A stretch of 64,000 nt of DNA from Bacteroidales bacterium (GCA_900768685.1 CAAGDX010000025.1:1-64000), one strand, 5' to 3'; positions 8,495 through 17,620 are shown, counted from the stretch's first letter. Numbers and translations are program-made. The notes: generated by a model from the sequence alone, not told the origin.

Positions 8495-9388
8495 TCAATC
8501 TTCAGGGCGATACACCACTTTCACCACTTCTTCAGGGCGAAGGAGGATGTTTTTCGGGTTCCCTGCTTCGTCTGTATCAATCATTGCGTAGCCCGGACGC
8601 TCCATCTTATACTCAAACCCCACTTCTGCAAGTCTTGGGTCTGATGAAGGTTCTCTGTCAATCACATTCTGGCGTTTGGAAACAGCATTTGGATTTTCTT
8701 TTGTGTCCTGCACGCGAATCACGCTGTGATTTTCCAGAATGCCTATCACTTGTTTCCACACACCGTCTATTCTGTACACAAAGTTTTCTTTATTGGAATC
8801 TCTGTCCAATTCTTTAAAAGACATTTCTATTCCGTCCAGGATATCAATAATATCGAGGAGCAATTCCTGCTTCACTTTCAGGAAAATATTTTCGTGGTAT
8901 TTTTCAAGTTGTCGTTTTTGACTTTTGATGATATCTTGCTGCTTGTCAATGGTGGTTTGAAACTCTTCCACTCTCACAAACAGGCTGTCCAGCATCTTCA
9001 TTATTTCTGCAGCGGAGCCTTTGCAGCCGTCGCCGGAGTTTGCATTGTCTTCCGGTTTGCTTTCTTCGGCATCTTCATCTTTAGGTTTCACTTCATCCGG
9101 CAGAGTAGCTTCACCGGCATAAGCATTTCCACCGTTATTATCTTTCTTTTCATCATTTCCGGTATCACCTGCTTTTTCTTCATTGCAAACTTCGTCTTCA
9201 TCATTTTCAAACGTAATCACTTTGCCTGAATCATCTGCACTATAGCACCAGCGTTCATTCGGTTCATACGAGTCTTCTTCTGAAATCACGCGATTATCAG
9301 ACATTTCATTGTTCACAATCACTTGATTTGCAGGAGTTTCCTTTGGTTCGTCTTTACTTGTAAAATTAAAATTCGGAAAATCACACAT
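8495..9388 (-). CDS. GrpE-like protein with acidic N-terminal extension
   Basis: 297 residues. The first 125 are acidic, low complexity and probably disordered. Residues 127-180 form a coiled coil (MLDSLFVRVEEF, then KQQDIIKSQKRQLEKYHE), followed by LLDIIDILDGIEMSFKEL and a small beta domain with PGY and VVKVVYRPED at the end. Coiled coil, helical bundle and terminal beta domain are the order found in GrpE, the nucleotide exchange factor of DnaK, although length and sequence are divergent. It is the first gene of the Hsp70/MORN unit, which strengthens the assignment. Confidence 0.75.
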   Translation of the reverse strand: MCDFPNFNFTSKDEPKETPANQVIVNNEMSDNRVISEEDSYEPNERWCYSADDSGKVITFENDEDEVCNEEKAGDTGNDEKKDNNGGNAYAGEATLPDEVKPKDEDAEESKPEDNANSGDGCKGSAAEIMKMLDSLFVRVEEFQTTIDKQQDIIKSQKRQLEKYHENIFLKVKQELLLDIIDILDGIEMSFKELDRDSNKENFVYRIDGVWKQVIGILENHSVIRVQDTKENPNAVSKRQNVIDREPSSDPRLAEVGFEYKMERPGYAMIDTDEAGNPKNILLRPEEVVKVVYRPED

Positions 9389-9496
9389 CAGATTTAATGG
9401 TTTTAATTTGTGAATATTCTTTTATAATTTGCAAATTTACAAAACATTCTTGAATTTTGAGTCTGTTCCATAAAGAAAGTTTAATGATTTGTAGAG

Positions 9497-9522
9497 CCCA
9501 ACAATTCACGAAAGATGTTGGG
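9497..9522 (-). terminator. Possible terminator after the AlbA_2 gene
   Basis: CCCAACA (9497-9503) pairs with TGTTGGG (9516-9522), a 7-bp stem without a strong T-tract, about 150 bp beyond the stop of the leftward AlbA_2 gene. The remainder of 9389-9496 holds the presumed promoter of the GrpE-like gene (-7 box TAAATTTG, minus strand, 9439-9432). Confidence 0.4.
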
Positions 9523-9600
9523 ATATTCCAAAATCAAATCTAAAATTCGTTTTTTTCGGTCGGTTTTGATGTTTTCCGGTCGGTTTTCTGGTCGCTACTA

Positions 9601-9684
9601 GTCGTTACTAGTCGTAGTTTTGTTATCTACTAGTCGTTTCTAGTCGTTACTAGTCGTAGTTTTGTTATCTACTAGTCGTTTCTA
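9601..9684 (-). repeat. Exact 42-bp tandem repeat at the 3' end of AlbA_2 gene
   Basis: Bases 9601-9642 and 9643-9684 are identical. The unit holds several ACTAGTCG octamers and is 14 codons long, so extra or lost units keep the frame. The gene's stop (TAG, 9674-9672) lies inside one unit, and the same stop recurs in the other. Beyond the repeats the same frame reads SDQKTDRKTSKPTEKNEF, resembling SDRKTDRKTGENRPENI inside the gene. Confidence 0.9.
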
Positions 9685-11270
9685 GTTGAAATTTTGTTTT
9701 TATTATTCGTTGCAAGCCAGATTTTATTCTTTTGAAATACAGAACCATCATTACTCAATTCTACTAAGATATTTCCGACTAGTCTTTGATTTTGTTCTTT
9801 TGTGTTTCTTGCAGGGAGGGTATCTTTGAGGTGTTCAATAATCAACTCTCTTCTGGTGCCTTCCTCGCTGGCGTTCTGAATAAACTGTAAAGCCAACTGT
9901 TTTAATTTATCTCGCTCAAGACCTTTTACCTTGATGTTTTCCGGTCGGTTTTCACCTGTTTTCCGGTCGGTTTTCCGGTCGCTTGTCTCAACTGTGCCTT
10001 TATAGAGGTCAAGCATTGCTTGGATATCTTGCTCGTTGCCACCCGTAGAAAGGATTAAGGCAGTTCTATCCACTCCATTATTGTGAGTTTCTTCAAGCAT
10101 TATTGGAGTATGGTAAACTTTATTCCAAACCGTACTAATACCACATAAACCACTTCCGGCTCTTTCACCAAATTCAATCAGCGAAAACATTTTCAGCATA
10201 ATCCCATTGCGCGGGTCGGAAATACCGCCGTTAATAGCCTCGGAAATAGAGATACGCACGCAACCGGGATTAGAAAATTTGTAGCCGTCCTCTGACTTCT
10301 GAATTACAATGCCTTGTCTGCCATAAAAATCAGCATGAACCACGGTATTAGTAATGGCTTCGCGGAGAAGTTTGTGTATAGGTGTGTCATCAACTCGTTG
10401 ATTGCCCTTAAGAACAAAAGGCACTTTGAGCCCCTTTTGCATTCTGTTTAATGACTCAATCACAAAATCAAAGACGTTTCCACTCCAATCGCCTGACGTT
10501 GATACAATACGATCCGTCCACCTGGTTGGTCCCAATATTCTATTTTCTTGATAGTCCAAGAAATAATTCGGAAACTCCCGTGTGATTTCATATTCGTATC
10601 CAAACATCAGCAAACCGGCAGCAGTAGGGTGATAAAGTCCATCAGCACCTATCGTCATGGCTCCAATTTTTCTCAAGAACAACTCATCATCTTCATTATT
10701 CCACAAATGGTTACTGTGACAAGATCTGAAAAAGTTCCTATATCCCTTTATAGAATCCTTGCAGAATACCGAGCTATCCATATTTTCCAAGACTTTGGCA
10801 TCTTGTGTTACGGCAGAAGCATCACGAAACATCAGTGATACTTCATCTATAGAGCAATGATAATCTCCGTCATGGTTGCGACGATATGTCCCCGATTTTG
10901 GGTCTAAACCAACATACACCGGGCGTGCACTTCTTTCTGCACGCGGAACATAAATTACTAATACCTCGTTACCGTTGACATTCTCAACTTTCACCATTCG
11001 ATCCGTAACAATATTTGCACTGACCTTTTGGCGATTATTGACCATATTCCAGAAATCCTTTCGCAACTTCTCTGCATCAATGCCAGATTCCGGTTGAAGG
11101 CTTCCGTCTTTTGTCTCTTTTACGCCAAGAAGAATTACGCCACCATTGGTGTTGGCAAAAGCAGAATAAGTCTCCCATAATGAATTTGGGAAACCTCCTT
11201 TAGCCGACTTTGCTTCAAGGCGACTATTCTCTTTATAGGCATCCGGTGTTTTTATGTCGAAAGTATCCAT
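9672..11270 (-). CDS. Schlafen AlbA_2 / HATPase-like transcriptional regulator-type protein
   Basis: 532 residues. The N-terminal AlbA_2 (Schlafen AAA-like) domain shows ESARLEAKSAKGG-type start (LEAKSAKGGFPNSLW), FANTNGGVILLGVKE and YVPRAERSARPVYVG. The middle carries the GHKL-like ATP-binding block with PIHKLLREAITNTVVHADF and GIMLKMFSLIEFGERAGSG. This two-domain family is often annotated as a putative DNA-binding regulator or helicase-related protein; its true activity is unclear. Residues 440-460 contain a DRKTDRKTGENRPEN low-complexity linker, then a winged-helix-like C-terminus (LALQFIQNASEEGTRRELIIEHL). The 3' end lies in tandem repeats and may vary between strains. A -7 box TAATTTTG (minus strand, 11294-11287) is 17 bp before the start. 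Confidence 0.88.
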   Translation of the reverse strand: MDTFDIKTPDAYKENSRLEAKSAKGGFPNSLWETYSAFANTNGGVILLGVKETKDGSLQPESGIDAEKLRKDFWNMVNNRQKVSANIVTDRMVKVENVNGNEVLVIYVPRAERSARPVYVGLDPKSGTYRRNHDGDYHCSIDEVSLMFRDASAVTQDAKVLENMDSSVFCKDSIKGYRNFFRSCHSNHLWNNEDDELFLRKIGAMTIGADGLYHPTAAGLLMFGYEYEITREFPNYFLDYQENRILGPTRWTDRIVSTSGDWSGNVFDFVIESLNRMQKGLKVPFVLKGNQRVDDTPIHKLLREAITNTVVHADFYGRQGIVIQKSEDGYKFSNPGCVRISISEAINGGISDPRNGIMLKMFSLIEFGERAGSGLCGISTVWNKVYHTPIMLEETHNNGVDRTALILSTGGNEQDIQAMLDLYKGTVETSDRKTDRKTGENRPENIKVKGLERDKLKQLALQFIQNASEEGTRRELIIEHLKDTLPARNTKEQNQRLVGNILVELSNDGSVFQKNKIWLATNNKNKISTRND

Positions 11271-11566
11271 AGTGTTGTTCTTTATGCAAAATTACAACAC
11301 TTTAACGTAAAAATAGAAAAAATGTTTGAATTTTTTACTTTTAGGGCTCTACATAATATTCAAACTTGTACGAAGTAGATAAAAGACGACTTTTTTATGG
11401 TTTGCGGCTAAAAACATTTTTATTCTCAATTTATAGATACTACCAACTAAAAAATATCGCAAACAAAGGTTAAAAAATATGAAATCGGGCTGTTTTGCTA
11501 TAAATTTATTATATTTGCAAGATGTTTGTGAAAAAATATACAAATTAACATAAATCATTAACCCAC
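11271..11566. other. Divergent intergenic region with predicted promoters
   Basis: No gene is supported. The minus-strand TAATTTTG (11294-11287) would serve the AlbA_2 gene, and the plus-strand TATATTTG (11510-11517) would serve the exported propeller gene at 11567. The rest is AT-rich. Confidence 0.5.
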
Positions 11567-12487
11567 ATGAAAAAACTCTTACTTTTAATTGCATTGGCTT
11601 GCGGTATCACGGCAGTGGCACAGCAAGTGAAGGTGGTTAGCACTCAGCAAGTTAACCTTGCAGGCAGAACCGCTTATCATCCGCTATTTATGCCGGACGG
11701 CAACAGTCTGCTCGTTACATCCGAAGGTTACGACGGACTCGCTCTCGTAAACCTCGGCACTAAAGCTTACACTCAGCTCACAGACATGCCCGGTGCAGGC
11801 TACTATCCTGCTATCAGCGAAGACGGCAGCACTATCGTCACTCGCAGCATGGACGTTCAAAACTACACTCAAGACCTTTACACACTTGATGTGGCTACTA
11901 AGAAAGTGACAAGACTTGCACAGCAAATTGCACACACAAACCAGTTGCTTCTGGAAAAAGGTCAGGTAACTTATTCTGCAAGCGGTAAAGCAGTTTCTGC
12001 AAGAGTGAAAAACATCTCTATGCCCGTGACTCGCTTCTCCACTTTCGTTACTGAAGAAGACCTCAAAATTGTGGTATATGTAGGTTCTGTTCGTACTGTG
12101 ATAGACCCGCTCAAAGGCAAATTCGGCGATTGGGATCCTCAGTACTGCTGGACATCACTGTCACCAAACGGCAAAAAAATCCTCTTCACTTGCCGCAACA
12201 ATTCATACACTTGTAACCTTGACGGCAGCGGACTTGTAGATTTAGGTCAAATCCGTGCTCCGAAATGGTGTGGCGACGACTACGTTGTGGGTATGAACGA
12301 CAAACATGACGGTTACTTCTTCACAAAATCCGACATTCTGATTGTGAAAGCAAACGGCACACAGTTGCAGCAGCTCACCACATCTTCTGATGAAATCAAG
12401 ATGTTTCCAGCAGCTTCTGCCGACGGCACCAAAATTGCTTTCAACACTCTTGACGGCAAACTTTACGTAATGACAATTTCAAAGTAA
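11567..12487 (+). CDS. Exported TolB-like beta-propeller protein (PD40 repeats)
   Basis: 306 residues with a signal peptide (MKKLLLLIALACGITAVAQQ). Repeated blocks such as HPLFMPDGNSLLVTSEGYDG, YPAISEDGSTIVTRS, WTSLSPNGKKILFTC and FPAASADGTKIAFNT are PD40/WD40-like propeller blades of the TolB type. The role is unknown, perhaps binding in the periplasm or at the outer membrane. Only 10 bp separates it from the amidase gene, so the two are probably co-transcribed and may work together on the cell wall. Confidence 0.85.
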   Translation: MKKLLLLIALACGITAVAQQVKVVSTQQVNLAGRTAYHPLFMPDGNSLLVTSEGYDGLALVNLGTKAYTQLTDMPGAGYYPAISEDGSTIVTRSMDVQNYTQDLYTLDVATKKVTRLAQQIAHTNQLLLEKGQVTYSASGKAVSARVKNISMPVTRFSTFVTEEDLKIVVYVGSVRTVIDPLKGKFGDWDPQYCWTSLSPNGKKILFTCRNNSYTCNLDGSGLVDLGQIRAPKWCGDDYVVGMNDKHDGYFFTKSDILIVKANGTQLQQLTTSSDEIKMFPAASADGTKIAFNTLDGKLYVMTISK

Positions 12488-12497
12488 TCGCATCGCC

Positions 12498-15400
12498 ATG
12501 AAAAAGTTATATATCTCTATATTAGCACTTTGCATCTGTGCTATTACAAATGCAGCAAACTTTTACATCAACCCGGGTCATGGTGGTCACGACTCCGACG
12601 ACCGTCCTACAGCAATGCCGCTCGGTGTTGAAATGTTTTATGAATCAGACGGTAACCTTGACCGTGGTTTCCACCTCCGCGATTTCCTCCAGGGCTTAGG
12701 TTGCGGCGTGAAGATGTCACGTACTACAAACTATTCTTCCGATGACCTTGCACTCTCCACAATCGCGTCATACTCAAACTCTTACGGTGGCTACTTCATG
12801 TCACTCCACTCAAACGGAGCAAATGCCAGTGCAAACTACGTAATCTCTTTCTTCAAAGGTTACTCCTCATCATATCCTAATGTTCCGGCAGGAGCAGAGG
12901 CTATGGCAAAAGCCGTTTCAAACTGGCATTCAAACAATATTCTCACAAATGTCACTTACTCCACACCTCGTGGTATCAGCGACTATTCTTTCTACGGCTA
13001 CCACCTCGGCGTTCTCCGTACAAACACTCGTCCGGGTTACCTCGTTGAATCTTGGTTCCACGACTATCGTCCCGAGGCTCTCCGTATGAAATCCACCTTA
13101 TACAATAAGTACCTCGCATGGCAGATTGCTCGTGCAGCTAAAGACTCCCCGGGAATTTCAAACACACTGAGCGGCTGCGTTATCGGTGACATACGCGACG
13201 TTTCCAAATCTTGTGGATACACAAACTACACTACTCGCGGACGCGACTCTTACCTCGCACTTAACGGTGTTACCGTAAAACTTATAAACTCTTCCGGTAC
13301 TACAGTGGCTACTTGCACCACAGACAACTGTTGCAACGGTTTCTACGGATTCTTCGGTCTTTCTGCCGGTACTTACACTATACAGGTAAGCAAAAGCGGA
13401 TACAAGTCACAAACAGCTACTGTTTCCGTTTCAAACAATGCTTCTACCAAAAAGACTTTCGACCTCTCTGAAGGCGTTGACACAGGTATCTCACTCAACC
13501 CGACAACTGCTACATTCAGCTCTACAACCGTAGGAACAACTTCTTCAAAGAGCATCACTGTTACAGGTACCGGTCTTTCTGCAAATATCAGTGTTTCAAA
13601 CACAGATAATACAAACTTCAGCATTTCAACTACTTCTTTCGGTGCTTCTGGCGGCACACTCACCGTAACATACAAGCCACAGTCTGCCGGCAACCATAGC
13701 ACTACAATTTCTTTCGCAAGCGGTTCAAACAAGGCTTCTATGGTTGTTTCAGGTACTGCCGTTAACCCGCCGCTCCAGCTCACGGAAGTTTGGAACTTCT
13801 CTGAAAACAAGGGCAACAAGGCTTCTTGGATGACAGAATACTCAAACTATAGAAATATGGCATTCGGCAACGGTAAACTTTACGTTGTGGATACCGGTGC
13901 AGGCGTTATTCGAATCATCAACTCACAAGACGGCTCACACCTCGGTGACCTTGACATGACAGGCGTTAGCGGCGGTGCACTTTCACTTGTTGACGTTGCT
14001 TTCGTTGACGGCAAACTTATCGGTACAAACCTTACAACTTCCTCTCTTGGAACGCCTCTCAAAGTTTATATTTGGGATAATGACAAGTCTGCTCCACGCG
14101 TACTCCTTGAAACTACGGATATCGGTAGCATGAACCGTATCGGTGACTGTATTGAAGTGAAAGGCAACCTCACAAACGGTGAACTTGTTTTCCTTGGTCA
14201 GCAAACACGTACATACAATACATCTTCTACAACAACTGCGACAGGCAACTGTAACACTATTATCCGCTATGCTATCACAAACGGAACAGTTTCCACTACT
14301 CCTCAGAAGGGTGACATTGACGGATTCATCATCGGTCTTTCACCTCGTGCCGTTCCTTACGGAAACGACTATTTCGTAGTTGGTCAGAACTATCTCCCGT
14401 CTATCTGTACTGCTGCAGGTGAACTTACCACTACCGTTTCCGCAAGTGCATTTACTTGCAAGCAAGGTAACGACTTCGTGCCATTCACATACAAGGGCGA
14501 CACATTCGCATTTGCTACAGACTATCAGGCTTACACTACAGTTGCAACAGAATCACTCCTTGGCGGACGTGCTATCCTCCTCAACGCCAACGGTGGCTGG
14601 ACAGAAGCAACAAAAGTGGGCGAATACCCATCTGCAGGTATGGGCAGCACTACACGTAACACATCTATGTCATCAAGCATCTGCGTGGCAGTTAATGGTG
14701 ACCAAGGCGTGGAAATGTGGGTACTCATTCACAATCAAGGTATTGCATACTACAAAGCAGGTACTACTCCTACATACGTATTTGAAGACCTCCCGACACT
14801 CTCCGTAAGCGAGTCTTCTCTCACATTTGAAACTGAAAAATGCGTAGAAGTAAGCAAAACTATAAACGTAAGCGGTGTGGACTTGGAAGGCGACATCACT
14901 CTTGCACTCACAGGTGCAAATGCAGACCAGTTCTCACTCTCTGAAAACACCATCTCTCAGGCTTCTGCAAACCGTAACATCACTGTAACCTACAAGGCTC
15001 AGGAATACGGCACACACACTGCAGAAATAGTGATTTCTTCTCCTCGTGCCGCAGACGTAAGAGTTGCACTCAAGGCTACAAACGGAGCCGTTTACGTTCT
15101 GAAAGGCTACGAACTCACTCAAGACTGGAGCGTGAAGAGCGGTCTTATGGCTGCAGGTGACACTCGCTGGGCTGCACTTAAAGACGGAAAAATGTACGTA
15201 AACGACAAGGCTAACAGCGTGCTTTACTACATTGACCAGTCCGGTTTCCACAACACAGGTATCGCTACAGGTGCAGGTACGGCAATCGCAAGTGACGATG
15301 CCGGTAACCTTGTTATTTCTACAAGTTTTGACTCAGCTAAAAGTAGCACATCTTTCAAACTTATACCAAATGGCAGCACAACTGCACAAGACCTTGCTCT

Positions 15401-16226
15401 CACTTTGCCAAGCGACGTTACAGCAGGTATAAATCAATACCTCGGACACATCACAGGCAACATTATGGATAGCAGCAAGGGCGGTGCAATGTTTATAATG
15501 CCAAATGCTGCTACAAGCGTTGCCAAATTCATAATCAAGAGCGGTGCACAGAGCGAAACTCACTCAATTCCGGTAGGTGCAGTAACAGCAGATGCACAGA
15601 CTATCGCATTCTCACTCTCAAGCGACCCTGCAAGCGATGCTATAGCTGTTCGCAGACGTAACAACAACCATTTCTATGTTCACAATGGCACTGAATTTGC
15701 CGCTTATCCTAATAATGGCGTGAACTCCACTGCCGGTGGTACAATGTTTACTTTCTGCGGAAAACTTTGGGGCGTGGAACCGATAGGAACTAACTATTGC
15801 GACGGATTCCAAGTTGTGAACTACACGGATAATGAAGTTGTGGCTACTCACACTGCAGAAATCTCCAAAGCTGCTGCTTCACCAAATGCAAACTGCATCA
15901 TGGTGAACATCAAGGACGAATGGACTGCTGAAATTTACCAGTACGTTCCGGGTAGCATCGCTGCAAAATACACCTTTGCTGCAATCCGCGAAATTGATGC
16001 TGTTGAAGAGGTTGAAGCACAGCAAGGCTTGATAGTAAACAATGGCACTGAACTCGTTCTTGAGGGCGTTGACGCAGCAAGCTTCGCAGTTTACTCTGTC
16101 ACAGGCGGTTTGGTTCGCAATTCAGATAGCAATGTTGTTGACATTGAAGGTCTTAAGGGCGTTCACATCGCAGTGGCAATTGACGCAGCCGGCAACACTT
16201 ACACTCTCAAATTTATCGCAAGATAA
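12498..16226 (+). CDS. Giant exported N-acetylmuramoyl-L-alanine amidase, T9SS-type
   Basis: 1242 residues. After a signal peptide (1-19) comes an Amidase_3 domain (about 20-215): zinc His28 in NPGHGGHD, Glu in EMFYESDG, His in SLHSNG and the catalytic Glu in YLVESWFHD. Then a carboxypeptidase-regulatory-like domain (about 225-325), an Ig/HYDIN-like domain (about 328-425), a propeller-like region (about 430-765), a second Ig-like domain (about 770-865) and a second propeller-like region (about 865-1175). The last 70 residues (FAVYSVTGGLVRNSD, then LKGVHIAVAI) resemble a T9SS type A sorting signal, so it is probably delivered to the cell surface. It cleaves peptide stems from peptidoglycan; a self or competitor wall target is undecided. 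Confidence 0.88.
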   Translation: MKKLYISILALCICAITNAANFYINPGHGGHDSDDRPTAMPLGVEMFYESDGNLDRGFHLRDFLQGLGCGVKMSRTTNYSSDDLALSTIASYSNSYGGYFMSLHSNGANASANYVISFFKGYSSSYPNVPAGAEAMAKAVSNWHSNNILTNVTYSTPRGISDYSFYGYHLGVLRTNTRPGYLVESWFHDYRPEALRMKSTLYNKYLAWQIARAAKDSPGISNTLSGCVIGDIRDVSKSCGYTNYTTRGRDSYLALNGVTVKLINSSGTTVATCTTDNCCNGFYGFFGLSAGTYTIQVSKSGYKSQTATVSVSNNASTKKTFDLSEGVDTGISLNPTTATFSSTTVGTTSSKSITVTGTGLSANISVSNTDNTNFSISTTSFGASGGTLTVTYKPQSAGNHSTTISFASGSNKASMVVSGTAVNPPLQLTEVWNFSENKGNKASWMTEYSNYRNMAFGNGKLYVVDTGAGVIRIINSQDGSHLGDLDMTGVSGGALSLVDVAFVDGKLIGTNLTTSSLGTPLKVYIWDNDKSAPRVLLETTDIGSMNRIGDCIEVKGNLTNGELVFLGQQTRTYNTSSTTTATGNCNTIIRYAITNGTVSTTPQKGDIDGFIIGLSPRAVPYGNDYFVVGQNYLPSICTAAGELTTTVSASAFTCKQGNDFVPFTYKGDTFAFATDYQAYTTVATESLLGGRAILLNANGGWTEATKVGEYPSAGMGSTTRNTSMSSSICVAVNGDQGVEMWVLIHNQGIAYYKAGTTPTYVFEDLPTLSVSESSLTFETEKCVEVSKTINVSGVDLEGDITLALTGANADQFSLSENTISQASANRNITVTYKAQEYGTHTAEIVISSPRAADVRVALKATNGAVYVLKGYELTQDWSVKSGLMAAGDTRWAALKDGKMYVNDKANSVLYYIDQSGFHNTGIATGAGTAIASDDAGNLVISTSFDSAKSSTSFKLIPNGSTTAQDLALTLPSDVTAGINQYLGHITGNIMDSSKGGAMFIMPNAATSVAKFIIKSGAQSETHSIPVGAVTADAQTIAFSLSSDPASDAIAVRRRNNNHFYVHNGTEFAAYPNNGVNSTAGGTMFTFCGKLWGVEPIGTNYCDGFQVVNYTDNEVVATHTAEISKAAASPNANCIMVNIKDEWTAEIYQYVPGSIAAKYTFAAIREIDAVEEVEAQQGLIVNNGTELVLEGVDAASFAVYSVTGGLVRNSDSNVVDIEGLKGVHIAVAIDAAGNTYTLKFIAR

Positions 16227-16292
16227 TCTCTCTGCAAAATAAATATCTCGCTTTAGCGAAAATCACTTCAGCGAGATATTTTTCCAAAACGT

Positions 16293-16325
16293 AAAATCCC
16301 CGCAGTTCATCTGTGGGGATTTTTT
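16293..16325 (+). terminator. Terminator after the amidase gene
   Basis: AAAATCCCCGCAG (16293-16305) pairs with CTGTGGGGATTTT (16311-16323), one G-U pair, 5-nt loop, followed by T residues. Confidence 0.88.
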
Positions 16326-16424
16326 GTGCCCGGCAGAAAAAATATGCGATAGGGCAGCACGTTTTTTGCACACTGCACAAATTATGGCAGATATTGTGCG
16401 TGATGATTTTATTAAAACACATAC

Positions 16425-16520
16425 CGATAATGTGCGAAACTTGATAAAAATTTGCAACTTTCGCACGATATAATTCGATAACGTGCGAAACTTGATAAAA
16501 ATTGCGTAGTTTTCGCACAG
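16425..16520. repeat. Two tandem hairpin repeats, 51-bp period
   Basis: GTGCGAAACTTGATAAAAATT begins at 16432 and again at 16483, each preceded by CGATAA and each closed by TTTCGCAC (16459-16466 and 16511-16518), so each unit is a GTGCGAAA/TTTCGCAC hairpin. Palindromic intergenic repeat units; no spacer-like unique sequence as in CRISPR. Lies in the 398-bp gap between the amidase gene and rplS, which otherwise contains only terminators. Confidence 0.8.
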
Positions 16521-16566
16521 TATCAGAAGGCTAGTGGAATACGAATTTTTTTGAAATAGTGAAATA

Positions 16567-16596
16567 AAAAAAGGTGGAAAAATTTCCACCTTTTTT
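16567..16596. terminator. Bidirectional terminator between amidase unit and rplS
   Basis: A-tract, GGTGGAAA (16573-16580), AA, TTTCCACC (16583-16590), then six T. A perfect 8-bp stem flanked by A and T tracts serves rplS from the right and read-through from the left. Confidence 0.92.
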
Positions 16597-16624
16597 ATTG
16601 CTTGCAAAAATGCATTCAAAAAGT

Positions 16625-16981
16625 TTACTTGTTGACAACGTAACGTTCTTTGATACGTGCCTTTTTACCTGTAAGTTTACGGAGGTAATAAAGTTTTGCA
16701 CGGCGAACTTTACCGTATTTGTTAACAGTGATAGAGTCAATAAACGGTGACTCGATAGGGAAGATACGTTCAACACCGATGTTGTCGCTAATTTTGCGAA
16801 CTGTGAAACGTTTTTTGTTGCCTTCGCCTGAAATACGGATAACGACACCGCGATACTGCTGGATACGTTCCTTGTTACCTTCCTTGATGCGGTATGCAAC
16901 AGTGATTGTATCACCTGCGTTGAAGTCCGGGTGCTGTTTGCCAGTAGCAAATGCTTCTTCAGCGATTTTAATTAAATCCAT
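16625..16981 (-). CDS. rplS: 50S ribosomal protein L19
   Basis: 118 residues, normal L19 length. Located at the 30S-50S interface. Recognisable blocks are FNAGDTITVAYRIKEGNKER, FRG-like YRGVVIRISG, FTVRKISDNIGVERIFPIESPFID and GKVRRAKLYYLRKLTGKKARIKE. It is monocistronic, with its own promoter about 85 bp upstream and a strong terminator downstream. Confidence 0.97.
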   Translation of the reverse strand: MDLIKIAEEAFATGKQHPDFNAGDTITVAYRIKEGNKERIQQYRGVVIRISGEGNKKRFTVRKISDNIGVERIFPIESPFIDSITVNKYGKVRRAKLYYLRKLTGKKARIKERYVVNK

Positions 16982-17064
16982 TTGTTTTGCAAATTTTTAA
17001 TGTTAACATTACTCGCAATATTCACGGGCTCCTCGCGTCCCGCCAGAGATTACGAAACCGGGTG

Positions 17065-17096
17065 CAAAGTTAATAATTATATCTGACTTGTGCAAA
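17065..17096 (-). promoter_or_regulatory. Predicted rplS promoter and GC-rich leader
   Basis: On the minus strand TTTG (17096-17093), a 20-bp spacer and TAACTTTG (17072-17065) match the Bacteroidota consensus closely. The transcribed leader (about 17058-16982) contains a GC-rich block with a CGGG...CCCG hairpin (about 17044-17027), unlike the AT-rich surroundings. This may be an L19 autoregulatory leader; that is only a suggestion. Confidence 0.65.
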
Positions 17097-17146
17097 TTTT
17101 ATTTTTGTCAGCAATGCTAAAATGCTAATATTTATGCTTTTATCCC

Positions 17147-17620
17147 TTAAAAGGAATCAAAAGCGAGTGGCAGAAGTGACTTTACGGAGGGGAGAACGTA
17201 TATTTCTTTTTCTCCTGCAAGGATTACTTCTACATTGTGTCCTGCAAGTGTCTCATATTCCAGGAGCGACTGGCGGCAAGCACCGCATGGTGCTGCAGGT
17301 GTGTCCACAAATTTGTCGTCCGTACCTCTGGCTGCTATGGCTATTGCTTCAAATGCAGCTTCCGGATATTTTGCGTGAGCATAGAAGCAAGCGGAGCGTT
17401 CTGCACATGTGCCTGAAGGGTATGCGGCATTTTCCTGGTTTGAGCCTACTATCACTTCTCCGTTTGAGAGAGCTATTGCGGCACCCACTTTGAATTTACT
17501 GTATGGGGCGTATGAGCGGAAAGTGGCATCTTTTGCCAGTTCCACGAGAGATTTTTCCTTTTCGTTCAGTTCGTCAAGGCTGACGATTTTCACGGGTATG
17601 TTAAGGTTTAATTCTTTCAT
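17147..17620 (-). CDS. cdd: Cytidine deaminase
   Basis: 157 residues; hydrolyses cytidine and deoxycytidine to uridines in pyrimidine salvage. The first zinc motif is TCAERSACF (Cys ligand, Glu proton shuttle) and the second is PCGACRQSL (two Cys ligands), the three-cysteine pattern of homotetrameric CDA. SKFKVGAAI near residue 40 binds the substrate. It is 28 bp after mutS on the same strand, so probably co-transcribed with it. Confidence 0.95.
   Translation of the reverse strand: MKELNLNIPVKIVSLDELNEKEKSLVELAKDATFRSYAPYSKFKVGAAIALSNGEVIVGSNQENAAYPSGTCAERSACFYAHAKYPEAAFEAIAIAARGTDDKFVDTPAAPCGACRQSLLEYETLAGHNVEVILAGEKEIYVLPSVKSLLPLAFDSF

Noticed and set aside
16425..16520. CRISPR-like direct repeats
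   Set aside because: Only two units, the unit is internally palindromic over its full length, the intervening sequence is not spacer-like and there are no cas genes.
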